64,000 nucleotides of DNA from Oscillospiraceae bacterium (GTDB taxonomy: Bacteria > Bacillota > Clostridia > Oscillospirales > QAMX01), in contig SVLQ01000003.1 of the NCBI GenBank assembly GCA_015067825.1, positions 161,944 to 225,943 on the forward strand, written 5' to 3'. The position numbers and the translations under genes were made by a program. Shown here piece by piece: positions 42,279 through 50,908 of this stretch. Every line of letters starts with the position of its first letter. The first letter of the stretch is position 1. The notes under the pieces were generated by a model. The model did no database searches. It was not told where the DNA came from and was given only the letters and a program-made list of their open reading frames with translations.

Positions 42279-43664
42279 TTGACCAATGCCGAAAAACGCC
42301 CTAATTTTCTGATGATCGTCGCCGACCAGCACCGTGCCGATATGATCGGTGCGGCAGGGAAGTTCCCGGTCGAAACGCCGAACCTCGACGCACTCTGTGC
42401 GCGTGGGACGCGGTTCGAGAATGCGTTTACGCCGCTGCCGGTCTGTGCGCCTGCGCGGCAGTCGATGCTTTGCGGGCTGAACCCCGATAGCTACGGTGCA
42501 TATTGGAACTTTGGCTTTTTTGCAGCGGCGTCGCTTTCTCCCAACGATTACTGGCCCGCTCAACTGCAAAAGAGCGGTTACCGTACGGCGTTTTTTGGGA
42601 AGTGGGCGGCTTCGCAGCACCACGGTGCGACCGAATTCGGCTACGATTCTTATACCGGATTTGCCGAACACAGCGCATTGATCGCCGAAAAATTCCCTGA
42701 ACACAAGGGCCACGGCTGGTTTGGCGGTAAGAGCGATCTGCCGTTGGAATTCTCAAAGACCCATTGGCTTGCCGGAAAAGCGGCTGAGCAGATCCGTTCC
42801 TATGCCGATGCGGACGAGCCTTGGCACATTCGAATCGACTATACCGACCCGCATCTTCCGTGCGAGGTGAGCGAACCGTTCTACAGCCGCTATGCCGAGG
42901 CGGATCTGCCCGAATGGGGCGGTTTTTCCGATCCGCTGACGGGAAAACCGTATATCCAAAAGCAGCAGCAGCTCAACTGGGGGCTGGACGGCATGACCTG
43001 GGAAGATTGGCTGCCGTGCGTGCGCAACTACTACGGTATGGTCAGCCAGATCGACGACAGCATCGGCTTGATGCTCAAGGCCTTGGAAGAAAGCGGTCAG
43101 CTCGACAACACGGTGATCTTTTACCTTGCCGACCACGGCGATACCTGCGGCAGCCGCGGTATGATCGATAAGCATTATATTCTCTATGACGACGTGGTCA
43201 AGGTTCCGCTGATCGTCTGCGGGCCGGCAATCGCACAAGGAGCCGTCGCGGACGAGCTCGTTTCGATCGGCCTCGACCTGCCGCCGACGGTCGATGCGCT
43301 CTTTGGCGTGACTTCGCCGGAAGCGCAAGGGCAGTCGATGATGCCTCTGATGCGCGGTGAGCATCCGGAGGACTGGCGCAAAGAGATCGTCGCGTCGTCC
43401 AACGGCCAGCAGTTCGGCTTCTTCAACCAGCGCATGCTCCGCGATCATTCGTATAAGTACGTCTGGAATCTGACGGATATCGACGAGTTCTACGATCTGA
43501 CCGTCGATCCAGACGAAAAAGAAAACCGCATCCACCTCCCTGAATATGCCGAACGCATCAGCGCAATGCGCAAGCGTTTGGCCGAACTCCTGAAGGAGCA
43601 GGGCGATCCCTTTGCCAAGAGCAGTTGGCTTGACCGGCAGCTCTATGAAGACAAAAAACAGTAA
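42279..43664 (+). CDS. Type I sulfatase (cytoplasmic)
   Basis: 461 residues, starting at a TTG at 42279 with GGGAGGG 6 bases upstream. The N-terminus FLMIVADQHRADMIG gives the first metal Asp. The formylglycine motif is C56-A-P-A-R60 in PVCAPARQSMLCG, the Cys type matured by an anaerobic sulfatase-maturing enzyme (not in this window). YLADHGDTCGSRGMIDKHY supplies further metal ligands. No signal peptide, so it would act on sulfated oligosaccharides after import. Placed between the AraC regulator and the sugar-binding lipoprotein. Sulfated glycosaminoglycan fragments are a plausible but unproven substrate. Confidence 0.92.
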   Translation: MTNAEKRPNFLMIVADQHRADMIGAAGKFPVETPNLDALCARGTRFENAFTPLPVCAPARQSMLCGLNPDSYGAYWNFGFFAAASLSPNDYWPAQLQKSGYRTAFFGKWAASQHHGATEFGYDSYTGFAEHSALIAEKFPEHKGHGWFGGKSDLPLEFSKTHWLAGKAAEQIRSYADADEPWHIRIDYTDPHLPCEVSEPFYSRYAEADLPEWGGFSDPLTGKPYIQKQQQLNWGLDGMTWEDWLPCVRNYYGMVSQIDDSIGLMLKALEESGQLDNTVIFYLADHGDTCGSRGMIDKHYILYDDVVKVPLIVCGPAIAQGAVADELVSIGLDLPPTVDALFGVTSPEAQGQSMMPLMRGEHPEDWRKEIVASSNGQQFGFFNQRMLRDHSYKYVWNLTDIDEFYDLTVDPDEKENRIHLPEYAERISAMRKRLAELLKEQGDPFAKSSWLDRQLYEDKKQ

Positions 43665-43725
43665 GAACCCAACCGCAATGTGCGGTGGAAATAAAAGATC
43701 AGAGTTATTAATGGGGGATATAACC

Positions 43726-44973
43726 ATGAAAGTGTTGAAAATTCTGCTTGCCTGCTTGCTTTCTGTGGCGATGCTGCTGCCGATGTGCGCTTGTTCCGGC
43801 GACTCCGGCGACGTCATCGAGCTCAACTTCCTGCGCCTTGGCAACGACGAAGCCGAAAAGCAGTTTTGGCTCGATGTAATCGCGGAATACGAAGCGACCC
43901 ACGAAAACGTGAAGATCAACTACGATGACGCTGCCATCGGCGATGCGATGGACGTCAAGCTCAACAGCGGCTTTACCTCGAATTCCGGCCCCGATATCAT
44001 CGGCCATGGTATTCTTTCGGTTGCCAGCCGCGTGGAGGCCGAACACTATCTGCCTATCACCGAATACTACAATAACTGGAGCGAAAAGGACGACCTGATG
44101 AGCGCTTTGGTCGATCTCGGCACCTATGGCGGCGAGATCTACGGCCTTGCTTACCAGCCGACGCCCTACGTTTTTGCTTACCGCACCGATCTGCTTGCCG
44201 AGGCCGGCTTCGACGGCCCGCCGAAGACCTGGGCGGAACTGGAAGAATACGCCCGCAAGCTGACGGTCGTGGAAGACGGCCGTATCGTGCAGGCCGGCTT
44301 TGCGTTCCCGACCGCCGGCGGCAATATGGTTGAGTACGATATGTTTGCCTTCTCCAATGGCGGCCGCTTCTTTACCGCCGACGGCCAGCCCACGCTCAAC
44401 ACCGAAGCCAATCTCGGTGCGCTTTCCTATATCGCCGACCTCGTGCCGGAAGTCAGCATTCCGTACAACAACAACGAAACCAACCCCTTTATGGTCGGAA
44501 ATGCCGCAATGACCTTTATCGATAACGTCAAGCTCGCGCCGATGTTCTCCGACCCGGAATACGCCGATAAGATCGCCATCGCCATGCCGCCGGCAAACGA
44601 AGGTGCTTCTTCCATGACCTTCTCCGGCTGCCGTCTGCTGTTCATCGGCAAAGACTGCAAAAATCCCGAAGCGGCGTTTGATTTCATCACTTACGCGCTG
44701 TCGTCCGACGTCGTGCTGAAGCGCGCCAACGAACTCAAAGTTCCGGTCGTGCTCAACTCGCTGCTCGACGAATACGCCGCACTCGACCAGTTCAACGATG
44801 TCCGTGCCGAATGTGTTGCCAACGGTATCGGTATGCCGATCACGACGTGGTCGACGATGTTCCAAAAGGTGCGCAACGAAATGCTGCAGGCCGTTCTGAA
44901 CGGCAGCGATCCGGCGACTGCTATCGCGGATGCTCAGACAAAGCTGGAGCAGGAGATCGCAAACGCCAACTAA
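43726..44973 (+). CDS. ABC transporter sugar-binding lipoprotein
   Basis: 415 residues from the ATG at 43726 (MKVLKILLAC), with GGGGGAT upstream. Signal peptide ending at C21/C23 (LPMCACSGDSG), a lipoprotein site. Family 1 extracellular solute-binding protein: EKQFWLDVIAEYEATHENVKI, NSGPDIIGHGILSV, YGLAYQPTPYVFAYRTDLL, AAFDFITYALS. Captures an oligosaccharide outside the membrane and delivers it to the two permeases that follow. Substrate likely a sulfated or acidic sugar given the neighbours. Confidence 0.93.
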   Translation: MKVLKILLACLLSVAMLLPMCACSGDSGDVIELNFLRLGNDEAEKQFWLDVIAEYEATHENVKINYDDAAIGDAMDVKLNSGFTSNSGPDIIGHGILSVASRVEAEHYLPITEYYNNWSEKDDLMSALVDLGTYGGEIYGLAYQPTPYVFAYRTDLLAEAGFDGPPKTWAELEEYARKLTVVEDGRIVQAGFAFPTAGGNMVEYDMFAFSNGGRFFTADGQPTLNTEANLGALSYIADLVPEVSIPYNNNETNPFMVGNAAMTFIDNVKLAPMFSDPEYADKIAIAMPPANEGASSMTFSGCRLLFIGKDCKNPEAAFDFITYALSSDVVLKRANELKVPVVLNSLLDEYAALDQFNDVRAECVANGIGMPITTWSTMFQKVRNEMLQAVLNGSDPATAIADAQTKLEQEIANAN

Positions 44974-45006
44974 AGATTTGAAAACTGATGAGCGGAGGTG
45001 AGAGAA

Positions 45007-45906
45007 ATGGCCGCAAAAAAAACGAAGATCAAAAACCGCGATAACCTGGCTGCGTACCTGATGTTGTCGCCGTTTCTTCTGTTTTTTGCGCTGTTTGTGC
45101 TCTATCCGCTCATCAAAAATTTTTATTACAGCTTTACGAATTATAACCTCGGCAACAAAACCGACTGGGCCGGCCTGAAAAACTATAAAGAGCTCTTCAC
45201 CGACCATTGGTTTTTGGAAGCGATGAAAAATACCGCTGTCTATGCGGTGTTCAGCGTGATCTTTCTCACGGTATTGGGGCTTTTTATCTCTGTTCTCTTA
45301 AACAGCCGCTCCAAACTCGTCAAGGTTGCCCGCACGGCAATGATCATTCCGTACGCAACCAGCATGGTCGCCGTATCGATGATCTGGCTCTATCTGCTTG
45401 ACCCGACGACGGGCTATATCAACAAGCTGCTGGTGGAGCTCGGCGTCTCGAACCCGCCAAACTGGCTGGGTGAGCTCGATCTCGCGCTGCCGTCGCTGAT
45501 TTTCATCAACGTCTGGAAGAATCTCGGCTACTGCATGATCATCTACCTCGCCGGCCTGCAGAATATCCCGCCGGAGCTCTACGAGGCCGCTACGGTCGAT
45601 GGTGCCGGTTTTCTGCAGAAGCATCTGAAGATCACGCTGCCGCAGATCGCACCGGTCACCTTCTTCGTCTTCGTCAACAACTGCATCGAAGCCTTCAAAA
45701 CCTTCGAGCAAGTGCAGATCATGACGCAGGGCGGCCCGGTTACCGCGACGACGACGGTCGTCCACCAGATCTACCTCCGCGCATTCAACGATTTCCGCAT
45801 GGGCTATGCCGCGGCGATGTCGGTCGTTTTGTTCCTTGTTATTTTCGCTGTCACGCTCTTGAATTTCCGTGCGTTCAAAAGCAGTGCCGACGGCGACGAC
45901 GCATAG
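45007..45906 (+). CDS. ABC sugar transporter permease, MalF/UgpA-like
   Basis: 299 residues from the ATG at 45007, with GGAGGTG upstream. Six membrane helices. N-terminal LMLSPFLLFFALFVLYPL and the EAA loop ELYEAATVDGAGFLQKHLKI, which contacts the ATPase. First of two permease subunits; 33 bases after the binding protein. No ATPase is encoded in the operon, as is usual where one shared MsmK/UgpC-like ATPase serves many sugar importers. Confidence 0.95.
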   Translation: MAAKKTKIKNRDNLAAYLMLSPFLLFFALFVLYPLIKNFYYSFTNYNLGNKTDWAGLKNYKELFTDHWFLEAMKNTAVYAVFSVIFLTVLGLFISVLLNSRSKLVKVARTAMIIPYATSMVAVSMIWLYLLDPTTGYINKLLVELGVSNPPNWLGELDLALPSLIFINVWKNLGYCMIIYLAGLQNIPPELYEAATVDGAGFLQKHLKITLPQIAPVTFFVFVNNCIEAFKTFEQVQIMTQGGPVTATTTVVHQIYLRAFNDFRMGYAAAMSVVLFLVIFAVTLLNFRAFKSSADGDDA

Positions 45907-45918
45907 GGGAGGGGACGT

Positions 45919-46782
45919 ATGGGTGAAAAGATTTTCCGCATCGTTTCCGGCCTGATTGCGCTGATCGTTGTTTTGGTCGTGGCGTTTCCGTTTGTGGTCA
46001 TGCTGTCGATCTCGCTGCAGTCCCGTGCCGAATTGTTCTCAACTTCGGCGAGTCTGATCCCGGAAAAATGGATGTTTTCCAACTACGTTGAGGCCTTTAA
46101 AAGCGCAAACTGGGGTCGCTATTTCTTAAATTCTTTCGTCATTACGGCGGTAGTCACGGTTGTCAGCCTCGTCATCAATTCGATGGCCGGCTATGTGTTC
46201 GCCCGTATCCGCTTCCGTTTTTCCAAGGTGCTGTTCCTCGTGATCCTCGCGGGCATGATGATCCCGCCGCAGGTGACGATGATCCCGGTGTTTTCGATGC
46301 TGCGCGGATTTCCGCTCGTCAACGGCAACGATATCCTCGGCAACGGCGGCAGCGGTCTGATCAATACCTACGCCGGTATGATCCTTCCGTTTATCGCCGG
46401 TTCTTTCGGCGTCTTCCTTTGCCGGCAATACTACGTCGGATTCCCGCGTGAACTCGACGACGCCGCCACCGTCGACGGCTGCGGCCGCGTGCGCGCGTTC
46501 TTCCGCATTTATCTGCCGCTGTCCAAGCCTGTGCTCGCCTCTCTCGGCGTGCTGAAATTCACCGGCACGTGGAACGAATACACGTGGCCGCTGATCATGG
46601 CGCGTTCCGACTCGATGAAGACCGTACAGGTCGCGCTGACGCTCTTCCGAAACGAATCGGAGATCCGCTGGAACCTGATGATGGCCGCAACGATCATGAT
46701 CAGCTTGGCGGTCTATATCGTCTTTGGCTGTGCGCAGAAGCATTTTGTCAACGGTATTCTCGCCGGCAGTATCAAAGGATAA
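45919..46782 (+). CDS. ABC sugar transporter permease, MalG/UgpE-like
   Basis: 287 residues, six membrane helices. The EAA loop is ELDDAATVDGCGRVRAFFRI, followed by TGTWNEYTWPLIM, typical of the MalG branch. Second permease subunit, 12 bases after the first, with GGGGAGGGG upstream. Last gene before the terminator at 46787. Confidence 0.95.
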   Translation: MGEKIFRIVSGLIALIVVLVVAFPFVVMLSISLQSRAELFSTSASLIPEKWMFSNYVEAFKSANWGRYFLNSFVITAVVTVVSLVINSMAGYVFARIRFRFSKVLFLVILAGMMIPPQVTMIPVFSMLRGFPLVNGNDILGNGGSGLINTYAGMILPFIAGSFGVFLCRQYYVGFPRELDDAATVDGCGRVRAFFRIYLPLSKPVLASLGVLKFTGTWNEYTWPLIMARSDSMKTVQVALTLFRNESEIRWNLMMAATIMISLAVYIVFGCAQKHFVNGILAGSIKG

Positions 46783-46786
46783 CACG

Positions 46787-46814
46787 AAAAGAGCACTGCG
46801 GTGCTCTTTTTTTG
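46787..46814 (+). terminator. Terminator of the sulfatase/ABC operon
   Basis: AAAAGAGCAC pairs with GTGCTCTTTT over a TGCG loop, followed by TTTG. Confidence 0.93.
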
Positions 46815-46843
46815 TTGCTCTTTTGGAACAGCTGTGTTACAAT
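46815..46843 (+). promoter_or_regulatory. Promoter for the deaminase gene
   Basis: TTGCTC (46815-46820), 17 bases, TACAAT (46838-46843), 32 bases before the start codon. Confidence 0.65.
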
Positions 46844-46875
46844 AGAGAAGAAATTCAGCCAAAGGAGGAAGACCT

Positions 46876-47286
46876 ATGGAGCGATATCCGTTGACGGAAA
46901 TGGACAGGCACTTGATCCAACTTGGCCTCGAGGTACTGGCCAAAAACTTTGATGACGGGATCTACCACCATACGGTCGGTTGTGCGATCCTCTGCAAAAA
47001 CGACAAGATCTATCAAGGCGTCAACTGCGACGGGATCCACGGTTCGTGCGCGGAGTTTGTGACGATGGGCATGGCGATCTCGGCAGGCGAGAGGGAATTC
47101 GAAACCATCGTCGCCGTACACGAAAAAAGCCCGAACTCTGTGATTCCTCCTTGCGGCAACTGCCGGCAAATGCTCTTTGAGTACTGCCCGGAGATCAAAG
47201 TGATCGTCAACGATGAAAACGGGCAGCTGATCAAAGTGAAGGCACGCGATCTGCTGCCGTTTGCCTGGGAACCGGTGGTTTGCTGA
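46876..47286 (+). CDS. Cytidine deaminase-like protein (blasticidin-S-deaminase branch)
   Basis: 136 residues. Zinc-binding deaminase motifs: HGSCAEFVTM (Cys in place of the usual His before Ala-Glu, as in tetrameric cytidine deaminases) and PPCGNCRQML. Length fits tetrameric cytidine deaminase or the blasticidin-S deaminase-like group. Likely deaminates cytidine or a related nucleoside. AGGAGG ribosome binding site. Single gene with its own promoter. Confidence 0.88.
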   Translation: MERYPLTEMDRHLIQLGLEVLAKNFDDGIYHHTVGCAILCKNDKIYQGVNCDGIHGSCAEFVTMGMAISAGEREFETIVAVHEKSPNSVIPPCGNCRQMLFEYCPEIKVIVNDENGQLIKVKARDLLPFAWEPVVC

Positions 47287-47295
47287 CTGTGCTCC

Positions 47296-47324
47296 TTGCT
47301 TTTTTGCGGGCAGGATGATATAAT
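47296..47324 (+). promoter_or_regulatory. Promoter for rodA
   Basis: TTGCTT (47296-47301), 17 bases, TATAAT (47319-47324). Confidence 0.75.
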
Positions 47325-47365
47325 AAACATGTCTCTGAAATGCAACAATTTGTGAGGAATCATTC

Positions 47366-48514
47366 ATGCGGAAGCTCTGGTTTTCCATCAAAGAATATTT
47401 TGCCAAAGCCGATCTTTTTCTCCTGCTGCTGGCGTTGGTGACTTCGGCTTACGGCCTTGTGCTCATCAGCAGTGCGATGCACGCCAGCGGCAATATGCGT
47501 CCGCTGATCGTGCAGGGGATTGCCATTGGCCTTGGCGTTGCGGCCTATTTCATCATCACACTCTTTGACCTTGAGCATCTGTCGTTTTTATGGAAGGCTG
47601 TGTTCGTCGGCAATCTGCTGCTGCTCGCAACAACGCTCTTTTGGGGCGTCGGTTTGGAAACGACCGGTAACAATAGCTGGATCCGTTTTACCCTCGGCGG
47701 CGTCGAAACCGGTCTGCAGCCCGGTGAAGTCGGCAAGATCCTCTTTATCTTCACGCTGGCCAAGCACTTTAAGTCCCTTGGCGACGATCTTAATTCTCTG
47801 CGCGGGCTCTTGATGCTGGTGCTGCACTGCGTGATTACGGTGGCGTTTGTCTACCTCTTCTCCAAAGACGACGGTATGGCGCTTTCGTACCTCTTTATCT
47901 TCGTTCTGATGGCGTTTGCCGGCGGTATCTATCTGCGCTATTGCGCGATTGGCTTGGTCGGCGTGGCTGCGGCATTGCCGCTGGTGTGGACATTTGTGCT
48001 CGGCCAGTACCAGCGCGACCGCTTTATCGTGCTCTTCGATGGTACGTATAAGCTCGACAGTGTCGGTTACCACCAGCAACAGAGCCTGATGGCGATCCAA
48101 AGCGGTGGGCTTTGGGGCGATGGGCTCTATCAGGGGACTGTCACGCAGTATGGTTATCTGCCGACCAAACAGACCGACTTTATTTTCTCGGTCGCCTGTG
48201 AAGAACTGGGCTTTTTCGGCGGCCTGTTGATCATCCTCCTGCTGGGGGCGATTATTGCCGTCTGCGTCATTGCAGCAGTCAGAATGCGCGACGATAAGTT
48301 CTGTATGCTCATGTGTATCGGTATTGCCGCGATGTTTACCTTCCAGACCTTCATCAACATCGGCATGAATCTGCGCATTGCGCCTGTTGTCGGCTTGACC
48401 TTGCCGTTTATCAGCTACGGCGGTACCTCTGTGGTCACGATGTATGTTGCCATCGGCATTGTCGCCTCGCTGAAAAAACACTATAACCGCAAGAGCTTTC
48501 TCTCCGATCGCTGA
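47366..48514 (+). CDS. rodA: FtsW/RodA/SpoVE family peptidoglycan polymerase, RodA-like
   Basis: 382 residues with about ten membrane helices. SEDS family motifs: GNNSWIRFTLGGVETGLQPGE with the conserved catalytic-region Asp/Glu area, YHQQQSLMAIQSGGLWGDGL, PTKQTDFIFSVACEELGF and PFISYGGTS. Polymerises lipid II into glycan strands with a class B penicillin-binding protein. Called RodA-like from the lone context and the YHQQQS motif, but FtsW or SpoVE roles cannot be excluded. Start supported by GAGGAA. Confidence 0.88.
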   Translation: MRKLWFSIKEYFAKADLFLLLLALVTSAYGLVLISSAMHASGNMRPLIVQGIAIGLGVAAYFIITLFDLEHLSFLWKAVFVGNLLLLATTLFWGVGLETTGNNSWIRFTLGGVETGLQPGEVGKILFIFTLAKHFKSLGDDLNSLRGLLMLVLHCVITVAFVYLFSKDDGMALSYLFIFVLMAFAGGIYLRYCAIGLVGVAAALPLVWTFVLGQYQRDRFIVLFDGTYKLDSVGYHQQQSLMAIQSGGLWGDGLYQGTVTQYGYLPTKQTDFIFSVACEELGFFGGLLIILLLGAIIAVCVIAAVRMRDDKFCMLMCIGIAAMFTFQTFINIGMNLRIAPVVGLTLPFISYGGTSVVTMYVAIGIVASLKKHYNRKSFLSDR

Positions 48515-48550
48515 CAGCAGAGAAAATTTGCGAAAAACGGGAAATAGGGC

Positions 48551-48578
48551 TTGATTTTTTTAGAAAGTATGGTATAAT
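48551..48578 (+). promoter_or_regulatory. Promoter for tRNA-Pro
   Basis: TTGATT (48551-48556), 16 bases, TATAAT (48573-48578), 34 bases before the tRNA. Confidence 0.75.
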
Positions 48579-48612
48579 ATATAAGTCGTTTGGGATATCC
48601 AAAACGCCATTT

Positions 48613-48689
48613 CCGGGTGTAGCGCAGCTTGGTAGCGCGCTTGAATGGGGTTCAAGAGGCCGCAGGTTCGACTCCTGTCACTCGGACCA
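48613..48689 (+). tRNA. tRNA-Pro (anticodon GGG)
   Basis: A 77-base cloverleaf. The acceptor CCGGGTG pairs with CACTCGG (one G-U), discriminator A, encoded CCA. The anticodon stem CTTGA/TCAAG has loop ATGGGGT, so the anticodon is GGG, reading CCC and CCU proline codons. The T arm carries GGTTCGACTCC. Its own promoter and terminator make it a single-gene unit. Confidence 0.96.
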
Positions 48690-48728
48690 AAAAACGACAG
48701 ATTCTGAAAAGAATCTGTCGTTTTTTTA
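48689..48728 (+). terminator. Terminator after tRNA-Pro
   Basis: AAAAAACGACAGATTCT pairs with AGAATCTGTCGTTTTTT over a GAAA tetraloop, starting directly at the CCA end. Confidence 0.95.
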
Positions 48729-48830
48729 TTTCTTCGTTCTTCGTCCGGAGGATATCCTGTTCGCAGTTTGCAGAATAGATATTTTTTTGACGCTTTACAA
48801 TTATGAGAGAAAGTTCGAGGTTTTCAAAAA

Positions 48831-49577
48831 ATGAAACATTTTATTGCGCTGCTTCTGGTACTGATGATGTCCATATCCCTGTGCGCTTGCGGCGAACGTG
48901 AGGGTTCTTCCGCAACTGTCGAATCTACCAAGTCTCCAATCAATACCACCGTTACAACGAATGAGCCGGTTACCGCGAGCAGTCCGGTTTCTACGAGTGG
49001 CGTAACCACTGCGCCTAACGCGACATCTGCGGAAGAAAGCACCGCCGAAGAGTCCACGACGGTTTCGACGCGCCCCGACATTCAGCTGAGCGACAAGATT
49101 GACGATTTTACCGCAAGCATCGACGGACTTGTATACCAGCTTGGTTGCGGCATTGATGTGCTCTTAAACGATGAATGGATTCCGAAGTCCGGTTATGTGC
49201 TGGAAGAAGACTACAGTGTTCCTGCAGGGGAAACTCGTGGAGTCATTGTTTACCGGGCGAATCCGGATAATATGGTTACTGCTCTTTCGTATTATCCCGG
49301 TGCGGAAGCCAGTACTTATCAGGAAGGGATCCTCTATGGTTTCCATAGCGAAGCCGGCAGTACTGCTGAAGTTGTGTTGTCTGGTGGAGTAAAACTTGAC
49401 GAAAACACGACTTTGCGGGATATTGTTCTGGTATTTGGTGAGGATTATACGTATTCTCAGTTTGACGGAAATCGTTATGTCTACAAACTGGAATCCAAGG
49501 GACAGTATATTTTTACCTTCCAGAATGACCATTTGGTCTATTGGGAATTCAAATTGAATAAAGATACGCTTGGTTGA
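48831..49577 (+). CDS. Lipoprotein of unknown function with Thr/Ser-rich linker
   Basis: 248 residues. Signal peptide ending in the lipobox SLCACGERE. Residues about 25-85 are Ser/Thr-rich. The C-terminal domain (about 90-248, with LPYQ-like IDGLVYQLGCGIDVLLND and RDIVLVFGEDYTYSQF) is beta-rich and unrecognised. The phrasing around KLDENTTLRDIVLVFGED recalls clostridial surface lipoproteins that track small structured deviations, but no function is known. AT-richer than its neighbours. No good ribosome binding site is visible (AAAGTTCGAGG). Confidence 0.78.
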   Translation: MKHFIALLLVLMMSISLCACGEREGSSATVESTKSPINTTVTTNEPVTASSPVSTSGVTTAPNATSAEESTAEESTTVSTRPDIQLSDKIDDFTASIDGLVYQLGCGIDVLLNDEWIPKSGYVLEEDYSVPAGETRGVIVYRANPDNMVTALSYYPGAEASTYQEGILYGFHSEAGSTAEVVLSGGVKLDENTTLRDIVLVFGEDYTYSQFDGNRYVYKLESKGQYIFTFQNDHLVYWEFKLNKDTLG

Positions 49578-49625
49578 TCAATTAGCCGCGAGAGATGGGC
49601 AAAGCCTTTTTAACCCGGTCAAATA

Positions 49626-49670
49626 AAAAGAAACGACAATTTTCGTCAGAAAATTGTCGTTTCTTTTGTT
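49626..49670. terminator. Bidirectional terminator
   Basis: A 19-bp inverted repeat (AAAAGAAACGACAATTTTC) with a GTCA loop and T-runs on both strands; closes the lipoprotein gene (plus) and the small gene ending at 49680 (minus). Confidence 0.95.
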
Positions 49671-49679
49671 TTGGCCTTT

Positions 49680-50126
49680 TTACTGTGGGACTGCAATACT
49701 TGCAAGAAGGCGTCTCACGTCCGTATCCTCCAAAGAAATTTCGTATTCGCCGTTTTTGGTGAGGATCATCACCTGGAACACGCATCCGTCCGGTCTTGCC
49801 TCCAACATCGTGTAGGGGTAACCAAGGCTGGTGCAGGTATAACCGCCCCATGTGTAGTTACCGAGCATAAACTGCTCGATGTCGACGACATTGTCATAGA
49901 AATCTTTGGGGGAGAAGTAGAGGTCTTCTTTGCCAAAGAAGCAAATCGTGATACCGGCGTGCGTGAAGATATCGGTTTCGCAGGATGCGCCTTTGTAAAG
50001 AAAGACCTTTTTCGGCGTTGGTTTTCCGTCGCTGTCGGTTCCGCAAAACAACTTCCAGCCGTCCGGCACCTCCACGCGGAATTTTCCGCTGTCAAATACC
50101 TGCGCGCTCATAACGGTTGGTGTCAT
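49680..50126 (-). CDS. Small protein of unknown function, translationally coupled
   Basis: 148 residues from the ATG at 50126 (MTPTVMSAQVF), which overlaps the stop of the preceding gene as ATGA; the longer track start lies inside that gene. Beta-rich and without a signal peptide: SGKFRVEVPDGWKLF, KVFLYKGASCETDIFTHAGI, DGCVFQVMILTKNGEYEISL. The pattern resembles small proteins that bind or report stress in the DUF1795/PsbP-like style, but I cannot assign a family. Works with its partner upstream, judging by the coupling. Confidence 0.72.
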   Translation of the reverse strand: MTPTVMSAQVFDSGKFRVEVPDGWKLFCGTDSDGKPTPKKVFLYKGASCETDIFTHAGITICFFGKEDLYFSPKDFYDNVVDIEQFMLGNYTWGGYTCTSLGYPYTMLEARPDGCVFQVMILTKNGEYEISLEDTDVRRLLASIAVPQ

Positions 50127-50560
50127 TCGGCCTTTTTGAATTTGGTCGTGATGAAAACGACAAAGCCTTCGTCGTCCGAACCTCTCGTCCAACCGTCCTC
50201 GCTGAGCTCGGTTGTGTACCAAAGAACGCCGTCGCGTTCTTCCCATGTTCCGGGCTCCTGCGTCATCATGCCGTCGCGCAGCATAATCTCACCGGCCTGA
50301 ACCGCTTCGTCAACTTCTTCCTTCGTAACACCTTCCGGCAGGGGCATCAGCATGTACATCTTGCCGTCTTCGCAGAACTCGATCTGCGTGCTGATCATCG
50401 TGTTCCGATCGCGCAGCTCTTCCGCGACCGCTTCTTCATCCGTCTCATCCACATACGGCATCGGGGATTTTAGGTATTCTTCCGGTGTGAGATAGACCAT
50501 AGTGTCTTCATCCGAAATCGTACCGATCGAGTGAACGACCCATTTTCCGACAAAACTCAT
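50123..50560 (-). CDS. Small protein of unknown function (lipocalin-like start)
   Basis: 145 residues from the ATG at 50560 (MSFVGKWVVHSIG), with AAAGGAGG at a good distance; the track start at 50779 is unsupported. The N-terminus VGKWVVHS and the C-terminal WYTTELSEDGW, GFVVFITTKFKKAE suggest a small beta-barrel binding protein. A Glu-rich helical middle separates them. No signal peptide, so cytoplasmic. No family recognised. Its last codon overlaps the start of the next gene. Confidence 0.72.
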   Translation of the reverse strand: MSFVGKWVVHSIGTISDEDTMVYLTPEEYLKSPMPYVDETDEEAVAEELRDRNTMISTQIEFCEDGKMYMLMPLPEGVTKEEVDEAVQAGEIMLRDGMMTQEPGTWEERDGVLWYTTELSEDGWTRGSDDEGFVVFITTKFKKAE

Positions 50561-50750
50561 AGAGCTTCCTCCTTTATTCGCTTGGCCGAAAAGCAACGAC
50601 AGCAAAACGTCGACCAACAGCACTGTGCTGCCGCGCATAGAGCGGACAATTAACGCAGAAAAAAGACGTCTATGCTTCGCCTTCTTTTGCGTTTTTGCAT
50701 AAAAACAGTACACAAGGATGTTTATAACGGAAAGTAAAATGTTTGATTTT

Positions 50751-50779
50751 ATCGTATCACATTTATAATGGAATGTCAA
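50751..50779 (-). promoter_or_regulatory. Promoter for the coupled small-gene pair
   Basis: Minus strand TTGACA (50774-50779), 17 bases, TACGAT (50751-50756). It leaves a leader of about 185 bases before 50560, with a CAGCAC/GTGCTG hairpin. The rest of 50561-50908 holds only this leader and the inverted repeat at 50851-50891. Confidence 0.75.
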
Positions 50780-50850
50780 TTACTTTTTCACAAAAATGAG
50801 CTCTTTTTCGCATAAATTCATTTGGATTTTTAAATCCGAAGAAATGACGG

Positions 50851-50891
50851 AAAGAACCGGCAAGCTTCGGGAAGAAACTTGCCGGTTCTTT
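50851..50891 (-). terminator. Terminator after the protease gene
   Basis: AAAGAACCGGCAAG pairs with CTTGCCGGTTCTTT over a 13-base loop. On the minus strand it follows the protease stop by 17 bases; the T-run is short. Confidence 0.75.
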
Positions 50892-50908
50892 GGATAACAG
50901 CGTATAGA

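Noticed and set aside
43708-45207. 499-codon minus-strand ORF opposite the sugar-binding protein
   Set aside because: Antisense to a clear solute-binding lipoprotein and permease; no family features.
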